64,000 nt of DNA from Anodontia alba. Taxonomy: Eukaryota > Mollusca > Bivalvia > Lucinida > Lucinidae. The notes below the pieces were generated by a model that was not told the DNA's origin, did not search any database, and was given only the letters and a program-made list of their open reading frames with translations. Position numbers and translations under genes: made by a program. This document shows positions 10,490 through 21,237 of this stretch, piece by piece. Numbering within the stretch: the stretch's first letter is position 1; every line of letters begins with the position of its first letter. The stretch covers positions 24,262,933-24,326,932 of the forward strand of contig OZ024827.1 in assembly GCA_964016985.1 (NCBI GenBank), in the 5' to 3' direction.

Positions 10490-11199
10490 TTCTTGCCGTC
10501 GAGTCCTCATCGTTGTTTTGTCTCTGTATTCGATTTTTATGTTCTCGGAAATGTTGCACTGCGTAGTTAGGGATCCTTCACACGGATTGAACTAACGTCT
10601 TGTGTATACCACGGCAGAATTAAGGGCGAGGGTTGTGGCCTTGTAAAATCGATTTAAACCGCCCCCACCCCGTCCCCGAAGTAATATTTTACTGTTCGTT
10701 CCAGGACGATGCTTTTGCTAGGGTTTACTGTGTCTTTGTAATGTATGTCCTGGCGAAATTTTCATTTTAGATAGCCAATATTTGGGAAAGAAACTGTCCT
10801 TTTGGCTTTCTGCTTGTAGTGTTTTGATTGTGGTGCCGTTGCTTTAAGAACGTCTTTGTTTTCCTTTGGTGTTTTGGACGGAAGATGTTAGGTAATTGTA
10901 TCAGTTCCTGATCATTGCCTTCTTTTCTATTTATCTGTGATTTATTTGTTGCCTGTAATGAATCATGGATGAGTTAGAAGATAACAATAGAAAAAAAGAA
11001 AAAATCACTACAACTGTCGTACCACATCTTTAGAAATGTATCGATTTCGGCGCCAAGTTGCTGATTAAAAATTAAATGTGTGCAGAAAAGAAAATTTGGG
11101 TACAGGTACTCTTTAGAAGTGGGGTCAAATTGACGGTTCTATATATATTTACTTGTTGAAATGAAATGTTTTTCTTGTGCATGCACATGTTCCCGTAAA
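10490..11199. other. No gene; family 9-like texture
   Basis: No coding signal. About 10700-10950 is T/G-rich with short blocks reminiscent of family 9 but not clearly alignable. Confidence 0.3.
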
Positions 11200-11348
11200 A
11201 CAAACCCAAAAAAACAAAAAAACAAACAAACGAAAAAAACAAAAAACAACAACAACAACAACAAAAACAACAACACAAAAACAAACAAACAAACAGAAAA
11301 CAAACAAAAAACAACAAAAAAACAAACAAACAACAACAACAAAAAACG

Positions 11349-11393
<45 letters not shown>

Positions 11394-11560
11394 AAACAAA
11401 CAAACAACAAAAACAAGGGAAAAAGAACTCAAAACAAAACAAACAACAAACAACAAAAAACAAAGAAACAAACGAAACAAAAAAAACAACAACAAAACAA
11501 CAACAACAATAAAAACAATAACAACAAACAAAACCCCGCCTCCCACCCCCCCACCCCGAC

Positions 11561-11590
<30 letters not shown>
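11200..11590. repeat. A-rich (CAA)n low-complexity tract
   Basis: Nearly 400 bp made of A runs with interspersed C, including a pure (CAA)n stretch at about 11350-11392 and an A30-type run ending near 11589. Reading frames on both strands through it (poly-Asn/Thr/Lys or poly-Val/Phe/Cys) are artefacts of composition. Confidence 0.9.
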
Positions 11591-11591
<1 letters not shown>

Positions 11592-11795
11592 ATATCAACA
11601 TACCCTGTGTTACCAGATACTACTCTCTTTACTCGGAATGAGCACGCTCAAGTTTGAACTAGAAACAAAAAAAATGTTATATATATTGTCTCTAGACTCA
11701 GAAGGCTAATGGGACTTAATACAAATGTTAGAATTTCCGCAAATTTTGACAATGAAGATAACGTTCGTGACTTTGTGTTTGCTTGCCTGCATGCC

Positions 11796-12150
11796 AAAAA
11801 AGGTAAGAGAAAAGTCCAGGGAGTGCCACAATCACAAACCGCAGCCCTTCCCAGACACAAAGAGAAAGAGGAAACCAACAATCGCACGAAAGCACTAAGA
11901 TTAGCTCTCTCTCTTCCCCAAGCGAGGTAATCGCAATGCTAAATGGACTGAAAAAAAAAACGCAAGAACAAAATAACACAAGGTAAGACATAAAACAAAT
12001 CGCCTCATTGAATAAACCACAAAGCAACAAAGAGTAAGACTAACACCGGGACCACCGCCTTAGAACTGTCAGTAGAATAAACCCGGGGGAGTGTGTGTGT
12101 GGGGGGGAGGGGGGGGTGCGTTTAAAGCACTTTTAAAGCTAGCCAACTTC
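11796..12150 (-). repeat. Family 9 dispersed repeat, minus orientation
   Basis: Shares with the copies at 13450, 29934, 38793 and 53213 the blocks AAAAGTCCAGGGAGTGCCAC, CCAAGCGAGGTAATCGCAAT, CAAAGCAACAAAGAGTAAGAC and GGGACCACCGCCTTAGAA. No terminal repeats or coding capacity seen; the class is unknown. Confidence 0.65.
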
Positions 12151-12179
12151 ACCCTCGCTCCCGATGCCACTCTTAATCA

Positions 12180-12310
12180 CAACTAGTAAAATAGAAAGCA
12201 AAATTGGCAGCTGTTGATGGTGACCAAAATGCTAGCATCACAACACAACTAGTAATACAGAAAGCAAAGTGGGCAGCTATTCAAGACGGTGATCACAATG
12301 CTAGCATCAC
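12180..12310. repeat. Short direct duplication
   Basis: Two copies, about 66 bp apart, of a unit containing AACTAGTAA, AGAAAGCAAA, GGCAGCT and AATGCTAGCATCACAAC. Confidence 0.6.
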
Positions 12311-12711
12311 AACATATATAGAAAAAACAGTATAAACAGTAAGAACAATATCAGGACCACCGCCTTATAACCCTTCTGAAAACTGGTCTATTCGGAAAGA
12401 AATTTCACCCACGGGGAGCAAATGTTTCATTTTAGGATGGATCTGTTTTCAGAAAGGAGCAAAAGGAATTTGACAGTGTCTTCCCTTTCCATCACAGAAA
12501 GTGTATCGAATCTCTTTAAAATTGCACAAGAGAATGGAAAACCCTAGCTTAAGCACCCCTCCCCCGCCCCCTCGTTTTATAAGTTTAAGATATATTCAGT
12601 TAAGTTTGGGTAACATAGTTGCCACGTTTTTGGAAATAGGGAAAATTCACTCTATCTTGCATGTAACGAAAGAAATGGTTTTTTCACTTCCAAAAGGCAT
12701 AGAAATTATAC
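12311..12711. other. No gene seen; probable degraded 5' part of the RT remnant
   Basis: No readable coding signal before 12712. A T-rich segment and CACCCCTCCCCCGCCCCC occur here. The sequence immediately upstream of 12712 may be further degraded retroelement. Confidence 0.35.
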
Positions 12712-13255
12712 TTTATGGTCATGTCAGAAAGTGTATGAAGCTCTCATTTTTCTACTTGACAATATTTGTATAAGATTTAGTACTAAACTGTTTAGACAAA
12801 TGGTTGGTATTCCGATGGGTACGAATTGCACACTGCTTGCGGCTGATTTGTTCTTGTTCTGTTATGAAAGAGAAAGACATCATGATGTCTCTTTCTGAAG
12901 AAGAGCAATCTGAAGTTATTGAAGCTTTCTGCTCGACGTCTAGATATTTGGAATATTGATTAAATATTGTTAATAAGTGCATCGATGGTTTGATTAGTCA
13001 AATTTCGAGCTTCAATTAAAAAACACAAATTCTTCTGAACTGAAGCCCCGTTTTTGGATTTGCATTTGTCTAATTTAGATGGGTTTATTTCATAGAAAAT
13101 TTATGATAAACGCGATGATTTTGATTTTGAGATTGTAACTTTTCCTTACTTGGATGGGGATTTTCCTCGTCGAGCTTCCTACAGTGTTTATATCTCGCAA
13201 CTTATTCGGTTCGCCAGAGTGTCTTGGCATGTTTCTGACTTCAAGACATGAAACG
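12712..13255 (+). pseudogene. Penelope-like reverse transcriptase remnant
   Basis: In the first frame the translation reads EALIFLLDNICIRFSTKLF and then VGIPMGTNCTLLAADLFLF, which I recognise as the palm region of a reverse transcriptase whose family form is GIPMGTNC followed by ADLFL. Near 12870 the reading shifts to another frame (MSLSEEEQSEVIEAF, then SRYLE where the catalytic Tyr-x-Asp-Asp would be expected; the aspartates are lost). After further breaks, 13080-13245 encodes IYDKRDDFDFEIVTFPYL and YISQLIRFARVSWHV, a conserved downstream block of the same proteins. Several stops and at least two frameshifts make it dead. The Penelope-like assignment is from memory of similar proteins and is less certain than the RT call. 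Confidence 0.6.
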
Positions 13256-13449
13256 TGGACTGCGCATGCCCAGGCCACACGCCACACATTCGCAATCCGT
13301 TCTGATAGAAGTCAGATTTTGTAATCACGTGGCTCATTGATAATATATTGTGAGTCTCGCCATAAGAAAAGATGTCTTTTAGGTATATAAAAACACAAAG
13401 ATCCATATCACCCAGTGAGACGGTGTCTTTACTATACATAGATGTATTA

Positions 13450-13890
13450 CTCGTCTTTGTTTATCATAGTGATGAATTTAATTTTTATGTTTTTGCTTTG
13501 ATGCATTGACCGAGTTGGGAGCCTTTATGCGAACCGAATTTTTATGTTTTTCTGTATTAATAGTTACATCGGACCCAGGGTGAAGGTGGCTGGCCGTACA
13601 AGTGCTTTAACCCACACACACCCCGGCGGTTTATTCTGCTGACCATTCTAAGGCGGTGGTCCCGGTGTTAGTCCTACTCTTTGTTGCTTTGTGGTTTATT
13701 CTACAAGGCAATTTGTTTTATGTCTTGCCTTGTGTTATTTTGTTCTTGTGTTTGTTTGGGGAAGAGAGAGCTAGTCTTGGTGCTTTTCGTACGTTTGTTC
13801 GATTTGCGCTTGTTTGGTTTCGTCTGTTTCCTCTTCCTCTTGGTGTCTGTGATTGTGGCACTCCTTGGACTTTTCTCTTACCTTTTTTTT
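13450..13890 (+). repeat. Family 9 dispersed repeat
   Basis: Longest clear plus-strand copy. It starts near TTTGTTTATCATAGTGATGA, passes through GAGTTGGGAGCCTTTATGCG and GGCGGTGGTCCCGGTGTTAG, and ends in GGACTTTTCTCTTACC. The minus copy at 38793-39305 covers the same length, so the unit is about 440-510 bp. Confidence 0.65.
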
Positions 13891-15179
13891 TATACCGTAT
13901 CCAATGATTTGGTTAGCGGACAGCAAAGACCTTGAGCAGACTGCGCGGAGACATATTTGCACATGGTGTGGTTTTTATATAATCATTCACTATGCTCATT
14001 TCAATATCAGAACCTCAGCTATACCAGTAATGAAAACAGATAGTTCCGAAATGTCGCCAAAGACTTTTTCACTAACAGTGTTCGTGTTCTTATTCTGTAA
14101 TTGAAATATTGAGGAGGGCGGGATTTCTTATATTTTAATGGAATGTTTACATGGCATACGCTGATTTTCCCGCATTGAAGAAGCGTGAATTGAATTTAAG
14201 GACTGTGGTTCTTTTTCAATTTATCCTCTCTTTCGATCCAACCAAGTCTGCTATTTTCTGCTTGTGATTTGTTATGTATTTCCAAAAGATACTCGTTTCA
14301 GAATATCTGTGGACTATTTGTCGTAACGCGAGAAAATAGTTTTGAATAGGGTGTTTATTTACAGCTTTGTATAGATTGATGCGGGAATAATACGATAAAA
14401 ATGTCACAGGTGTGAGTTTAATACAATAACTTCCTCGCTCAAGAGTTATTCAATCAGTTTAGTTATTTCTTCCAAAATGGCATCCTATAAATAAAGCATT
14501 AACACGTATAACCATAACGCCACATCTGAATTACAGCTACAGCACATAACGAAAACAGGACAAAATGTATGACATACTTTGAATACTTGTCAATACTTCT
14601 GTGAAGGAATGCATCGAAAATATATAAATATCGAGATTTTTTCTTCGAGAATATTCCAATATAGCAGTATCAAAATACAGCATGAATCATATCTGGCACA
14701 ATACTATAATCACTAATTTTTCCGTAAAATATAAAATAGAGGATCACTTCCAGTTTCCGTTCAACGGCAATGTAAATTATATGGCGACCTGACAAAGAAA
14801 GAGAAAAATTACAGAGCGCGCGCTTGTTGAAAAAATAGTTAACTTTGGTTAGTACACCACCAATCATCCGTCAGCTTACATACTCGTTTTATGACTAATT
14901 CAACTTTTTAAAAATGACATTTAATCGAATAACCCAAAACTGAAAGTAGCGACGAATAATATTGAAATGCTGAATTACGAAAAGGTATTACAGAGGTACC
15001 ACAGTTACCCGAACTAATGTAAATATTTACCCCTTTGACATTCTCCCTTGCTTTGAAAAAAAATGTCTCCTGACATTTTCCACATTAATTCGCAGCGAGT
15101 ATTCTACATGTAAATGAAAATAAATACCACAGTCTTCTCAATATCACTATATCCATAAGATTATGATTAAAAATTCATC
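13891..15179. other. No gene seen
   Basis: About 1.3 kb of AT-rich sequence. Near 13915-13955 there is a weak family 2-like word (CTTGAGCAGACTGCGCGGA). No coding frame of note and no RNA gene. Confidence 0.4.
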
Positions 15180-15500
15180 CAAGAAAACTTGACACTTTAG
15201 TGGTTTTCAGTTTTTGAGTGTGTTAATTGCTCGCAAGGATCACTCCTTTTAGAATCATTTTATGTTTACTAAAGCCAGTGTTAGTGCCGTGTGGCGGCCG
15301 CAAAAAAATCTCTCGGAACTTCACACATTCTGTAGTTTATGTTTACTGGTCCTTTGTGATCACGGAGCCCTTTCCGGGATATTTGAAACGCTACTTGAGC
15401 GTCCCTGATGAGGCCTAATTGACCGGAACCAGTCTGGACCAGGGAACTTGATACTTCAGCTTTTTTCAATAACATGAGTGTGTTGATTGCTTAAGGGTCA
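15180..15500. repeat. Dispersed repeat with hammerhead-like motif
   Basis: Contains two related boundaries, TTTTTGAGTGTGTTAATTGC near 15213 and ACATGAGTGTGTTGATTGC near 15473, which bracket a segment carrying the hammerhead-like motif at 15398-15440. The inner part GTGCCGTGTGGCGGCCG recurs near 27512, so this is a dispersed family. Confidence 0.5.
15398..15440 (+). ncRNA. Decayed hammerhead ribozyme-like motif (candidate)
   Basis: The core CTGATGAG at 15405-15412 is followed by a short stem-loop GGCC-TAATTGA-CC and then GGAACC where a functional hammerhead has CGAAAC. The preceding GTCC and following CTGGAC could form a further helix. The layout matches the type of hammerhead I know from small bivalve retroelements (CTGATGAG, short GC stem II, CGAAAC, CGTCTGG). 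The altered GAAA box means this copy is probably inactive. Confidence 0.4.
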
Positions 15501-15539
15501 TTGTCCCCGCCTTTTGGAAGAAAAGCGAGGGGGCATGGT

Positions 15540-15708
15540 ATTCGGCTTTCCATGGTTCGTGGTGTGTGGTGCGTAGGTCAACACCCTCTGATAATTTAAC
15601 CTTGTGTCTGCAACTCCTCCTACAGTTTTATGACTATCTTTACGATTTGGATATAGTGATCAGATTAGTTTTCATCACTTTTTCCGCGTTTGGAACTTGG
15701 TCATTTTT
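15540..15708. repeat. Unit B tandem repeat, upstream copy
   Basis: Contains CAACTCCTCCTACAGTTTTA, GATTTGGATATAGTGATC and CACTTTTTCCGCG, matching two further copies at 16610-16995. The 889-bp TIR element at 15709 appears to have landed inside a tandem array of this unit. Confidence 0.5.
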
Positions 15709-16597
15709 AGCTCGCCGGGACAAATCCCTGGAGAGCTTATGTTGTCACCCAGTCATTGGCGTCGGCGTCGGCGTCCGCGTCCGCGCGTCCACGTTAGCAC
15801 AATGTTTAAGTTTTTAAAGATGTACATAGTTTTTAATTATTTAAATTACTGCTTTCATATTTGGCCTACACCTACCTTAGGGTAAGACCTTTCAATAGCA
15901 TACACCCCCATCCACAATTTAGACCCTCTATATAGGTCAAGGTAATTTCAGACTTTGTCATTTACACCCTGTTTAAGCTTTGTGTTTAAGTTTTGAAAAG
16001 TTATGTAACTGCTGAAGTATTCAAGATACTGCTTTAATATTTGACCCACACCTACCGTAGGGTAAAATCTTTCAATAGCACACAACCTTTTCTCAGTTTG
16101 ACCTTCTGCCTAGGTCAAGGTCAAGTCATACTCTGTCATTTAAACCCATATTCAAGTTCTGCGTTTAAGGTTTGAAACGTGTACGTAACTGCTGAAGTAT
16201 TCAAGATATCGCTTTAATATTTGGCCCACACCTACCTTAGGGTAAGACCTTTCAACAGCTCACAACCCTTTGTTCAGTTTGACCTTCAGCCTAGGTCAAC
16301 GTCTGGTCATACTTTGTCATTTAAACCCATGTTCAAGTTCTGTGTTTAAGCTTTGAAAAGTGTGGGTATCTGCTGAAGTACTCAAGATACCGCTTTAATA
16401 TTTGGCCCACACCTACCTTAGTGTAAGACCTTTTAATAGCACACGCCCCTTCTTCAGTTTGACCTTCTGCCTAGGTCAAGGTCAGGTCATACCTTGTCAT
16501 TTACAGCTGTGTTTAAGTTTTGGAAAGTGTACATGACTGCTGAAGTATGTAAGATATAGCTTTCGTATTTCGTCAACACCCGCGTTTCCGGCGAGCT
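15709..16597. mobile_element. 889-bp unit with short TIRs and internal 180-bp tandem repeat
   Basis: Bordered by AGCTCGCCGG at 15709-15718 and its complement CCGGCGAGCT at 16588-16597. Just inside the left end is a GGCGTCGGCGTCGGCG-type stretch. The rest is about four copies of a unit with period 180-181 bp: GGTAAGACCTTTCAATAGCA recurs at 15881, 16061, 16241 and 16422, each followed by GACCTTCTGCCTAGGTCAAG and TTTGTCATTTA-like blocks. No coding sequence. The GAGCTTATG plus GGCGTC start is familiar to me from bivalve repeats. Confidence 0.6.
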
Positions 16598-16609
16598 GCG
16601 TTGTTTCCT

Positions 16610-16995
16610 GACAATTCTTGTTTCAGCTCCTATACTATCAAAGTGGATAGGCAGTGGGTACCGTGTGTCCACAACTCATCCTAGTTTTATGCCGACATTT
16701 TTGAAACTGTACAGGTATTTTGTCATGCTCTAAAAATGTGCATTTGATTTGGATATTATCCTAAGATTAATTTGTATCACTTTTCCGCGCTTTGAACTCA
16801 AACATTTTTCAGGTTTAGATACTATCAAAGTGTACAGGTCGTTGGTACCTTGTGGCCACAACTCCTACAGTTTTATGCCGATCTTTTTAAACTGGTGCAT
16901 GTGTTGTTATCATGCTCTAAAGCTGTGCATGTGATTTGGATATAATCCTAAGATTGTTTTTTATTACTATTTCCGTGTTCCACGGAATATACTTT
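16610..16995. repeat. Unit B tandem repeat, two copies
   Basis: Two copies of a unit of about 190 bp: TACTATCAAAGTGGATAGG (about 16630) and TACTATCAAAGTGTACAGG (about 16819), each followed by GTGG/TCCACAACTC, CAGTTTTATGCCGA-type and GATTTGGATAT blocks. Confidence 0.6.
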
Positions 16996-17465
16996 TCCCC
17001 TCACTTTCCGCATTTTTACTGGGTATTTGTTTGAGCTCCAAGCTGTATATATAGAAGGTGTCTTTGAAGAATTCTTGAAAGCCAGGGAATATAAATTCTC
17101 TGAATTGGCTGGTTCCTTCTATAGTCATGTTTCCGAGTATTAATTTACCCATTGTGCAGTACTATATGCACTAATGACTTTGGGCTTCTAGGGATGTGGG
17201 AACCGAATTTAAATGTTTGTTTCCAAAGGCAATCCTCTATGACTTTTATTTCTTTACACCACAAGCTCAAAATCAGTGTGAAAAAGATAGTTCTTTTCTA
17301 AAACACATAACAAAACAAATGAAAGTAAACAGAAGCCTCGGTTTGATTGCTTATATTCATAAGGGATAAAGAATGTTACACCATCTCAAACGCCTGATAG
17401 CAGTACTTTTCACAGAATTCTACTTTCAGATTTAACGGAAAAAGTCCTAAAGGATGGAAAAATTA
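16996..17465. other. No gene; small piece of the LINE-target repeat
   Basis: About 17205-17250 matches TTGTTTCCAAAGGCAATCCT, a block of the repeat into which the LINE inserted (compare 27457). The remainder is unassigned. Confidence 0.4.
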
Positions 17466-18363
17466 CAGTTGACCTTCAATGGCTCGAACACCTTTGTTCG
17501 AGGCATAATTAGTTCGAGCCACTGAGGGTTAATCATGGCGCCAGGCCAGGAAATAAATGGTAATTTAGGGAATTCTTTTTCGCCCTTCTATACTATAACG
17601 GTATATTGAGTATACTGTTATATATAGGGTGTTCAATTATTTTAAGCATCATGTTTACTATGTTTCCATAAATAACTTTATTTACTATGTTTCCATAGAT
17701 AACTTTCTGGAACAACATGTTTACAATAACATGTTGTTTATGTCCTTGATTCTGGACTGAATTATTTTTGGCATGTCATAGAATATTTAGAAGTTTCTTG
17801 ATTGAAACTGGAAAAAGAGAGATGCCTGTAGTAAATTCTTTTTCTAGAATGTTCTTTGATATTATCTAAGGAGAAAAGATTTTCATATGGGCATCTTTGT
17901 ATGCTTTCATCGGAAATTATTCTTTACTGGATTACTTTAATATTTTATTCATTTTGGACTTAAATTCTGAATTCAAGAACTTTAAATTGTGGGATCAGAG
18001 ACTGTTATTCAAAGAATTTGTTTTATAAATTCTTGTGGATTATTTCTGAGGGACTTTGTGACATAAACTTGAAAGGCACTGTTTACTTACATTATTTTGT
18101 TTTGAATCTTGTCTCATTTTTTTTTGTGAATAAATATTGCTAAGAATTTAAAGCTTGTTGCTGGTTTCACTCTCATTTCTTTCTCGTTACACCTTGCTCA
18201 TAATAATATTCATTAGAATCGCCCCGATGATGCGATTCTAATGAATACACACAATATACAGTTTTATGATAATATAAAAATCTTTAAATATTTGTTTTCT
18301 CTTGTGGACTCAAAAAAAGAGTTCGAATGAGCCACCGGCGTTCGAGTTATTTAAGGTCGACTG
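17466..18363. mobile_element. pogo/Tigger-like MITE, long version
   Basis: Ends CAGTTGACCTTCAATGGCTC and, inverted, CAGTCGACCTTAAATAACTC, with TA at both borders; 898 bp. Subterminal TTCGAG/CTCGAA words are frequent. Compared with the 259-bp relative at 38150-38408 it has about 580 bp extra between about 17625 and 18205, probably inserted. A GAATCGCCCCGATGATGCGATTC hairpin tip sits near 18217-18240. Confidence 0.7.
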
Positions 18364-18924
18364 TACCAACAACATATCGAACTACGGTGGTTCGACAGTT
18401 TACAGCCACCAAATAGACATTTAACGAAGCTGCTGCTTTGGTTTCGAAATAATCAGATAACTGGATCCGGAAGACTGATTTATTTCACGGTAAAGCACAG
18501 GATTTCAATTACTGCCTAGATGATACATACGTAGTCTTGCAAAATGTGTTTCAAAGGACAGCTATAGTAAACAAATGTGACACCCTCGAACATAAAACCA
18601 GCTCAAAGTGATTTTCTGTTAACATAAATGACCTAACTTATAATTTACAATATCTCTTCCTTGCAAGGCTTGAGATAATTTGTTCCGTCTCCGTGACAGT
18701 TCAATCCAGCTATCTGTCAAATATATTTAGCAACAACAGGGATTTTGAGTTGTTGTAGAGTGAATGGAATAAAACAATTTAAGAAGTCCTTAAGATAAAT
18801 AATTAAAACTTTATATATTGTTTCATCTGGAAAGTATGTAAACGAGAATGCATTTTACCGACCATCATTAATATTTGCTATTTTCCCATAAACATATATT
18901 GTGGTTTCCCAGAGTAGTGTCAGC
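18364..18924. other. Nothing recognised
   Basis: No coding frame, RNA gene or repeat match that I can support. Confidence 0.4.
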
Positions 18925-19090
18925 AAAATGATCCTGAATAGGTATCATGACAACATAATAAAAGTCAAAAAGGATTGCCTTTGAAAACAAAGAGCACACA
19001 AATTCACGAAACTCGGAGACTCGGTTTGATTGAGTCCCTTCATATGCAACATTGTAGTTTGCGAGGCTGCATACGCTTCGCCCCATCCCC
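18925..19090 (-). repeat. LINE-target dispersed repeat, minus copy
   Basis: Reverse orientation of the repeat at 27414-27800: AAAGGATTGCCTTTGGAAAC, GAGACTCGGTTTGATTGAGT and TGCGAGGCTGCATACGC are all present. It is an uninterrupted copy of the site where the LINE landed. Confidence 0.65.
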
Positions 19091-19258
19091 GCCGCCTCCC
19101 TCACGCTCAATGATCCCAAAGGAAATAAAATATAACCGCCTGTGGCATAAGCGCCTACTTAACTGAGACAGCCTTTATTAACGCTACACATGCAAAACCA
19201 AATTTTATGGTACAGAATCGGTAAGTTCGCGTGAGTAAAACTAATATAAGCTCCCTCA

Positions 19259-19460
19259 CCCCTCGCACACACACAGTGACTTTCCTACTGACCGTTCCAA
19301 GGTGGTTCCTCTGTTGCATTTTTTCCTCGTGCGTCTGTGATTTCATATGTGGCATTTGTGGTGTCCCTTTTTTTTTGTTCCTCATGTCTCCTTCCTTTGG
19401 TGCCTCTTGAGGGCTGTGCTTCGTGATTGTGGCATTTACTGGGTATCTTTACTTATATTT
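19259..19460 (+). repeat. Family 9-like repeat, diverged
   Basis: CTGACCGTTCCAAGGTGGT and TTGTGGTGTCCC-type blocks resemble family 9 but with low identity. Confidence 0.35.
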
Positions 19461-19654
19461 TGATACATTGTCCCGTATTTGGGTCTTTGGGGGCTATTGG
19501 GCTCATATGTAAAATTAGAGTGCTGCTTAAAGCAACTAGCGGCCGTAAGGGATGTTGAAATGTTTGTCTTAATATACCCCGTGACGACACTCAGTCAAAC
19601 GAAATCTGCGAATATAGGTTTTTAATTTGTTCTGTATGTCCAAATGATTTCTGT

Positions 19655-19766
19655 TTCGGATCCTGGTTATTTTTAAAATCGGATACCTCTTAAGCCTGCG
19701 CTAGGGGGGCGTATGCAGCCTCGCAAACTGCAGTGCTGCATATGAAGAGACTCAATCAAACCGAAT
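19655..19766 (+). repeat. LINE-target repeat, left flank, with target-site duplication
   Basis: GTATGCAGCCTCGCAAACTG then GCATATGAAGAGACTC, ending with the 13-bp target-site duplication AATCAAACCGAAT at 19754-19766. The same 13 bp stands at 27414-27426 on the far side of the LINE. Confidence 0.75.
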
Positions 19767-20154
19767 GTGATTTTCCAGGGTATTATACAGGATCTGATGT
19801 GAGTGGGAACATCTTTGAAACTGCAAGGAGGCATGTGTTAATTCAGTCCCTGGAACATTGGATAATATGGAACTTTAGAGGAGGTATTCTACTAAACATA
19901 TTTTCAATCTCGGCGAGTACTACGCCATTATACTTGACTTTCTCAGCCAATGAAAACTCTCTATCCAACCCTCGCGGGCATATCACCCGTAATATTACCT
20001 GTGACTTATTAAATGCATTTACGGTACAATGAAAACCTACCACTCCAGAGACCTACGCTACAATTTATTTCAAGTATACTGAAGAATAAAAGAAACGACA
20101 CTCACAGTCGCATATTATTGAAAACGCCGTTACGTCCATCTATATGAACGAATT

Positions 20155-21237
20155 ATGGCTTCTTCTGATAAGGATACAGGCGGGAAATCGAAGATCGATT
20201 TAAGGGGCTCAAATTTAGCTACACCAGGGGGCAAGGGTGAAAAAAGGGATGCTACTTCCCCTCCTATACCACCCAATCCGCAACCTGAAAAGAAAACACG
20301 GGAGGGATCATCCGGGCACGTTGAAGAACAGGTCGAAGTGGATGACCAGGACTCTTTTGGATCGCCTCCACCGGTGCATGTGTTTTCGAAGCCCATGCAC
20401 CCAAATGACATAGTGCAAATTGTTTCAGAACTCAGAGCATTGATGATTCCTGAAATTAGAACCATTGTCAGAGATAACACGCCGGATATGGAAACTATCG
20501 TTTATTCAGCTGTGAAGAAAGCTACTGATTCCATCACCAAACAACTAAACACGGTTGTAGCTGAAAATTTCTCATTGAAAGAGAGATGCTCCGATCTAGA
20601 GAACAGGGTGGCTGAGCTCGAACTGGGAAACACAACCCGAAGACTCGAGACAGACGCGCTCGAGCAATACGGTAGACGGAATATACTTCGGGTCTCGGGT
20701 ATCCCTGAACTACCGGATGAGGATACTGACGATTTAATCCTGCATCTCGCCAGTGATCTGGGTGTTACATTACGCCCAAGCGAGATAGACAGATCGCATC
20801 GTGTTGGTAAACCTTCTGATGAAACAATAAGCCAGCAGAAAAAATCTAAAAAGAAAAACCGGGACATTATTGTGAAATTCACGTCATATAATGCCCGCAG
20901 TAAACTGTTCAATAAACGTAAACAGCTCAGAGAAACCGAAGATGAAGACCTTAAAAGGATATTTCTGAACGAGGACTTGACAAAGCGACGCTCAGAAATA
21001 CTTTTTGAGGCTCGGAATCTTCGAAGGGCAAACAAACTGAAAGCAGCTTATTCCTCAGATGGTAAAGTACTTGTTCGCGATAAAAAGGACAAAAAGCAAC
21101 AGATATCCGATCTAGAGGATTTGGTGCAGTATGGGTATGTGAAGAAACCTGACGCACCCAGGGGACCAGTTTCTACGCCTGCCCCCATGCCCATGGAGGC
21201 AGAGCCGTCAACTTCAGGTGCCAGTGCAATGGACTAA
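20155..21237 (+). CDS. LINE ORF1 protein, L1-type coiled coil plus RRM-like domain
   Basis: Intact 360-residue frame starting at ATG. Residues 1-75 are Ser/Pro/Lys-rich and probably disordered. A helical, coiled-coil-like segment runs about 95-170 (SLKERCSDLENRVAELEL at 140-157). Then QYGRRNILRVSGIP at 171-184 begins an RRM-like domain, continuing to RDIIVKFTSYNARSKLF at 236-252. FLNEDLTKRRSEILFEARNL at about 270-289 fits the C-terminal domain of L1-type ORF1 proteins. The Arg/Lys-rich C-terminal third would bind RNA. These proteins trimerise and chaperone element RNA in known families; that role is inferred here. The tail at 334-360 is Pro/Ala/Met-rich. No frameshift or stop is present, in contrast to ORF2. 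It sits 388 bp from the element start. Confidence 0.85.
   Translation: MASSDKDTGGKSKIDLRGSNLATPGGKGEKRDATSPPIPPNPQPEKKTREGSSGHVEEQVEVDDQDSFGSPPPVHVFSKPMHPNDIVQIVSELRALMIPEIRTIVRDNTPDMETIVYSAVKKATDSITKQLNTVVAENFSLKERCSDLENRVAELELGNTTRRLETDALEQYGRRNILRVSGIPELPDEDTDDLILHLASDLGVTLRPSEIDRSHRVGKPSDETISQQKKSKKKNRDIIVKFTSYNARSKLFNKRKQLRETEDEDLKRIFLNEDLTKRRSEILFEARNLRRANKLKAAYSSDGKVLVRDKKDKKQQISDLEDLVQYGYVKKPDAPRGPVSTPAPMPMEAEPSTSGASAMD

Noticed and set aside
11161..11709. Long open frames on both strands over the CAA/A-rich tract (up to 182 codons)
   Set aside because: They are produced by low-complexity composition; the encoded Asn/Thr/Lys or Val/Phe/Cys runs have no gene-like character.
20502..21035. 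177-codon minus-strand frame
   Set aside because: Antisense shadow of the LINE ORF1.
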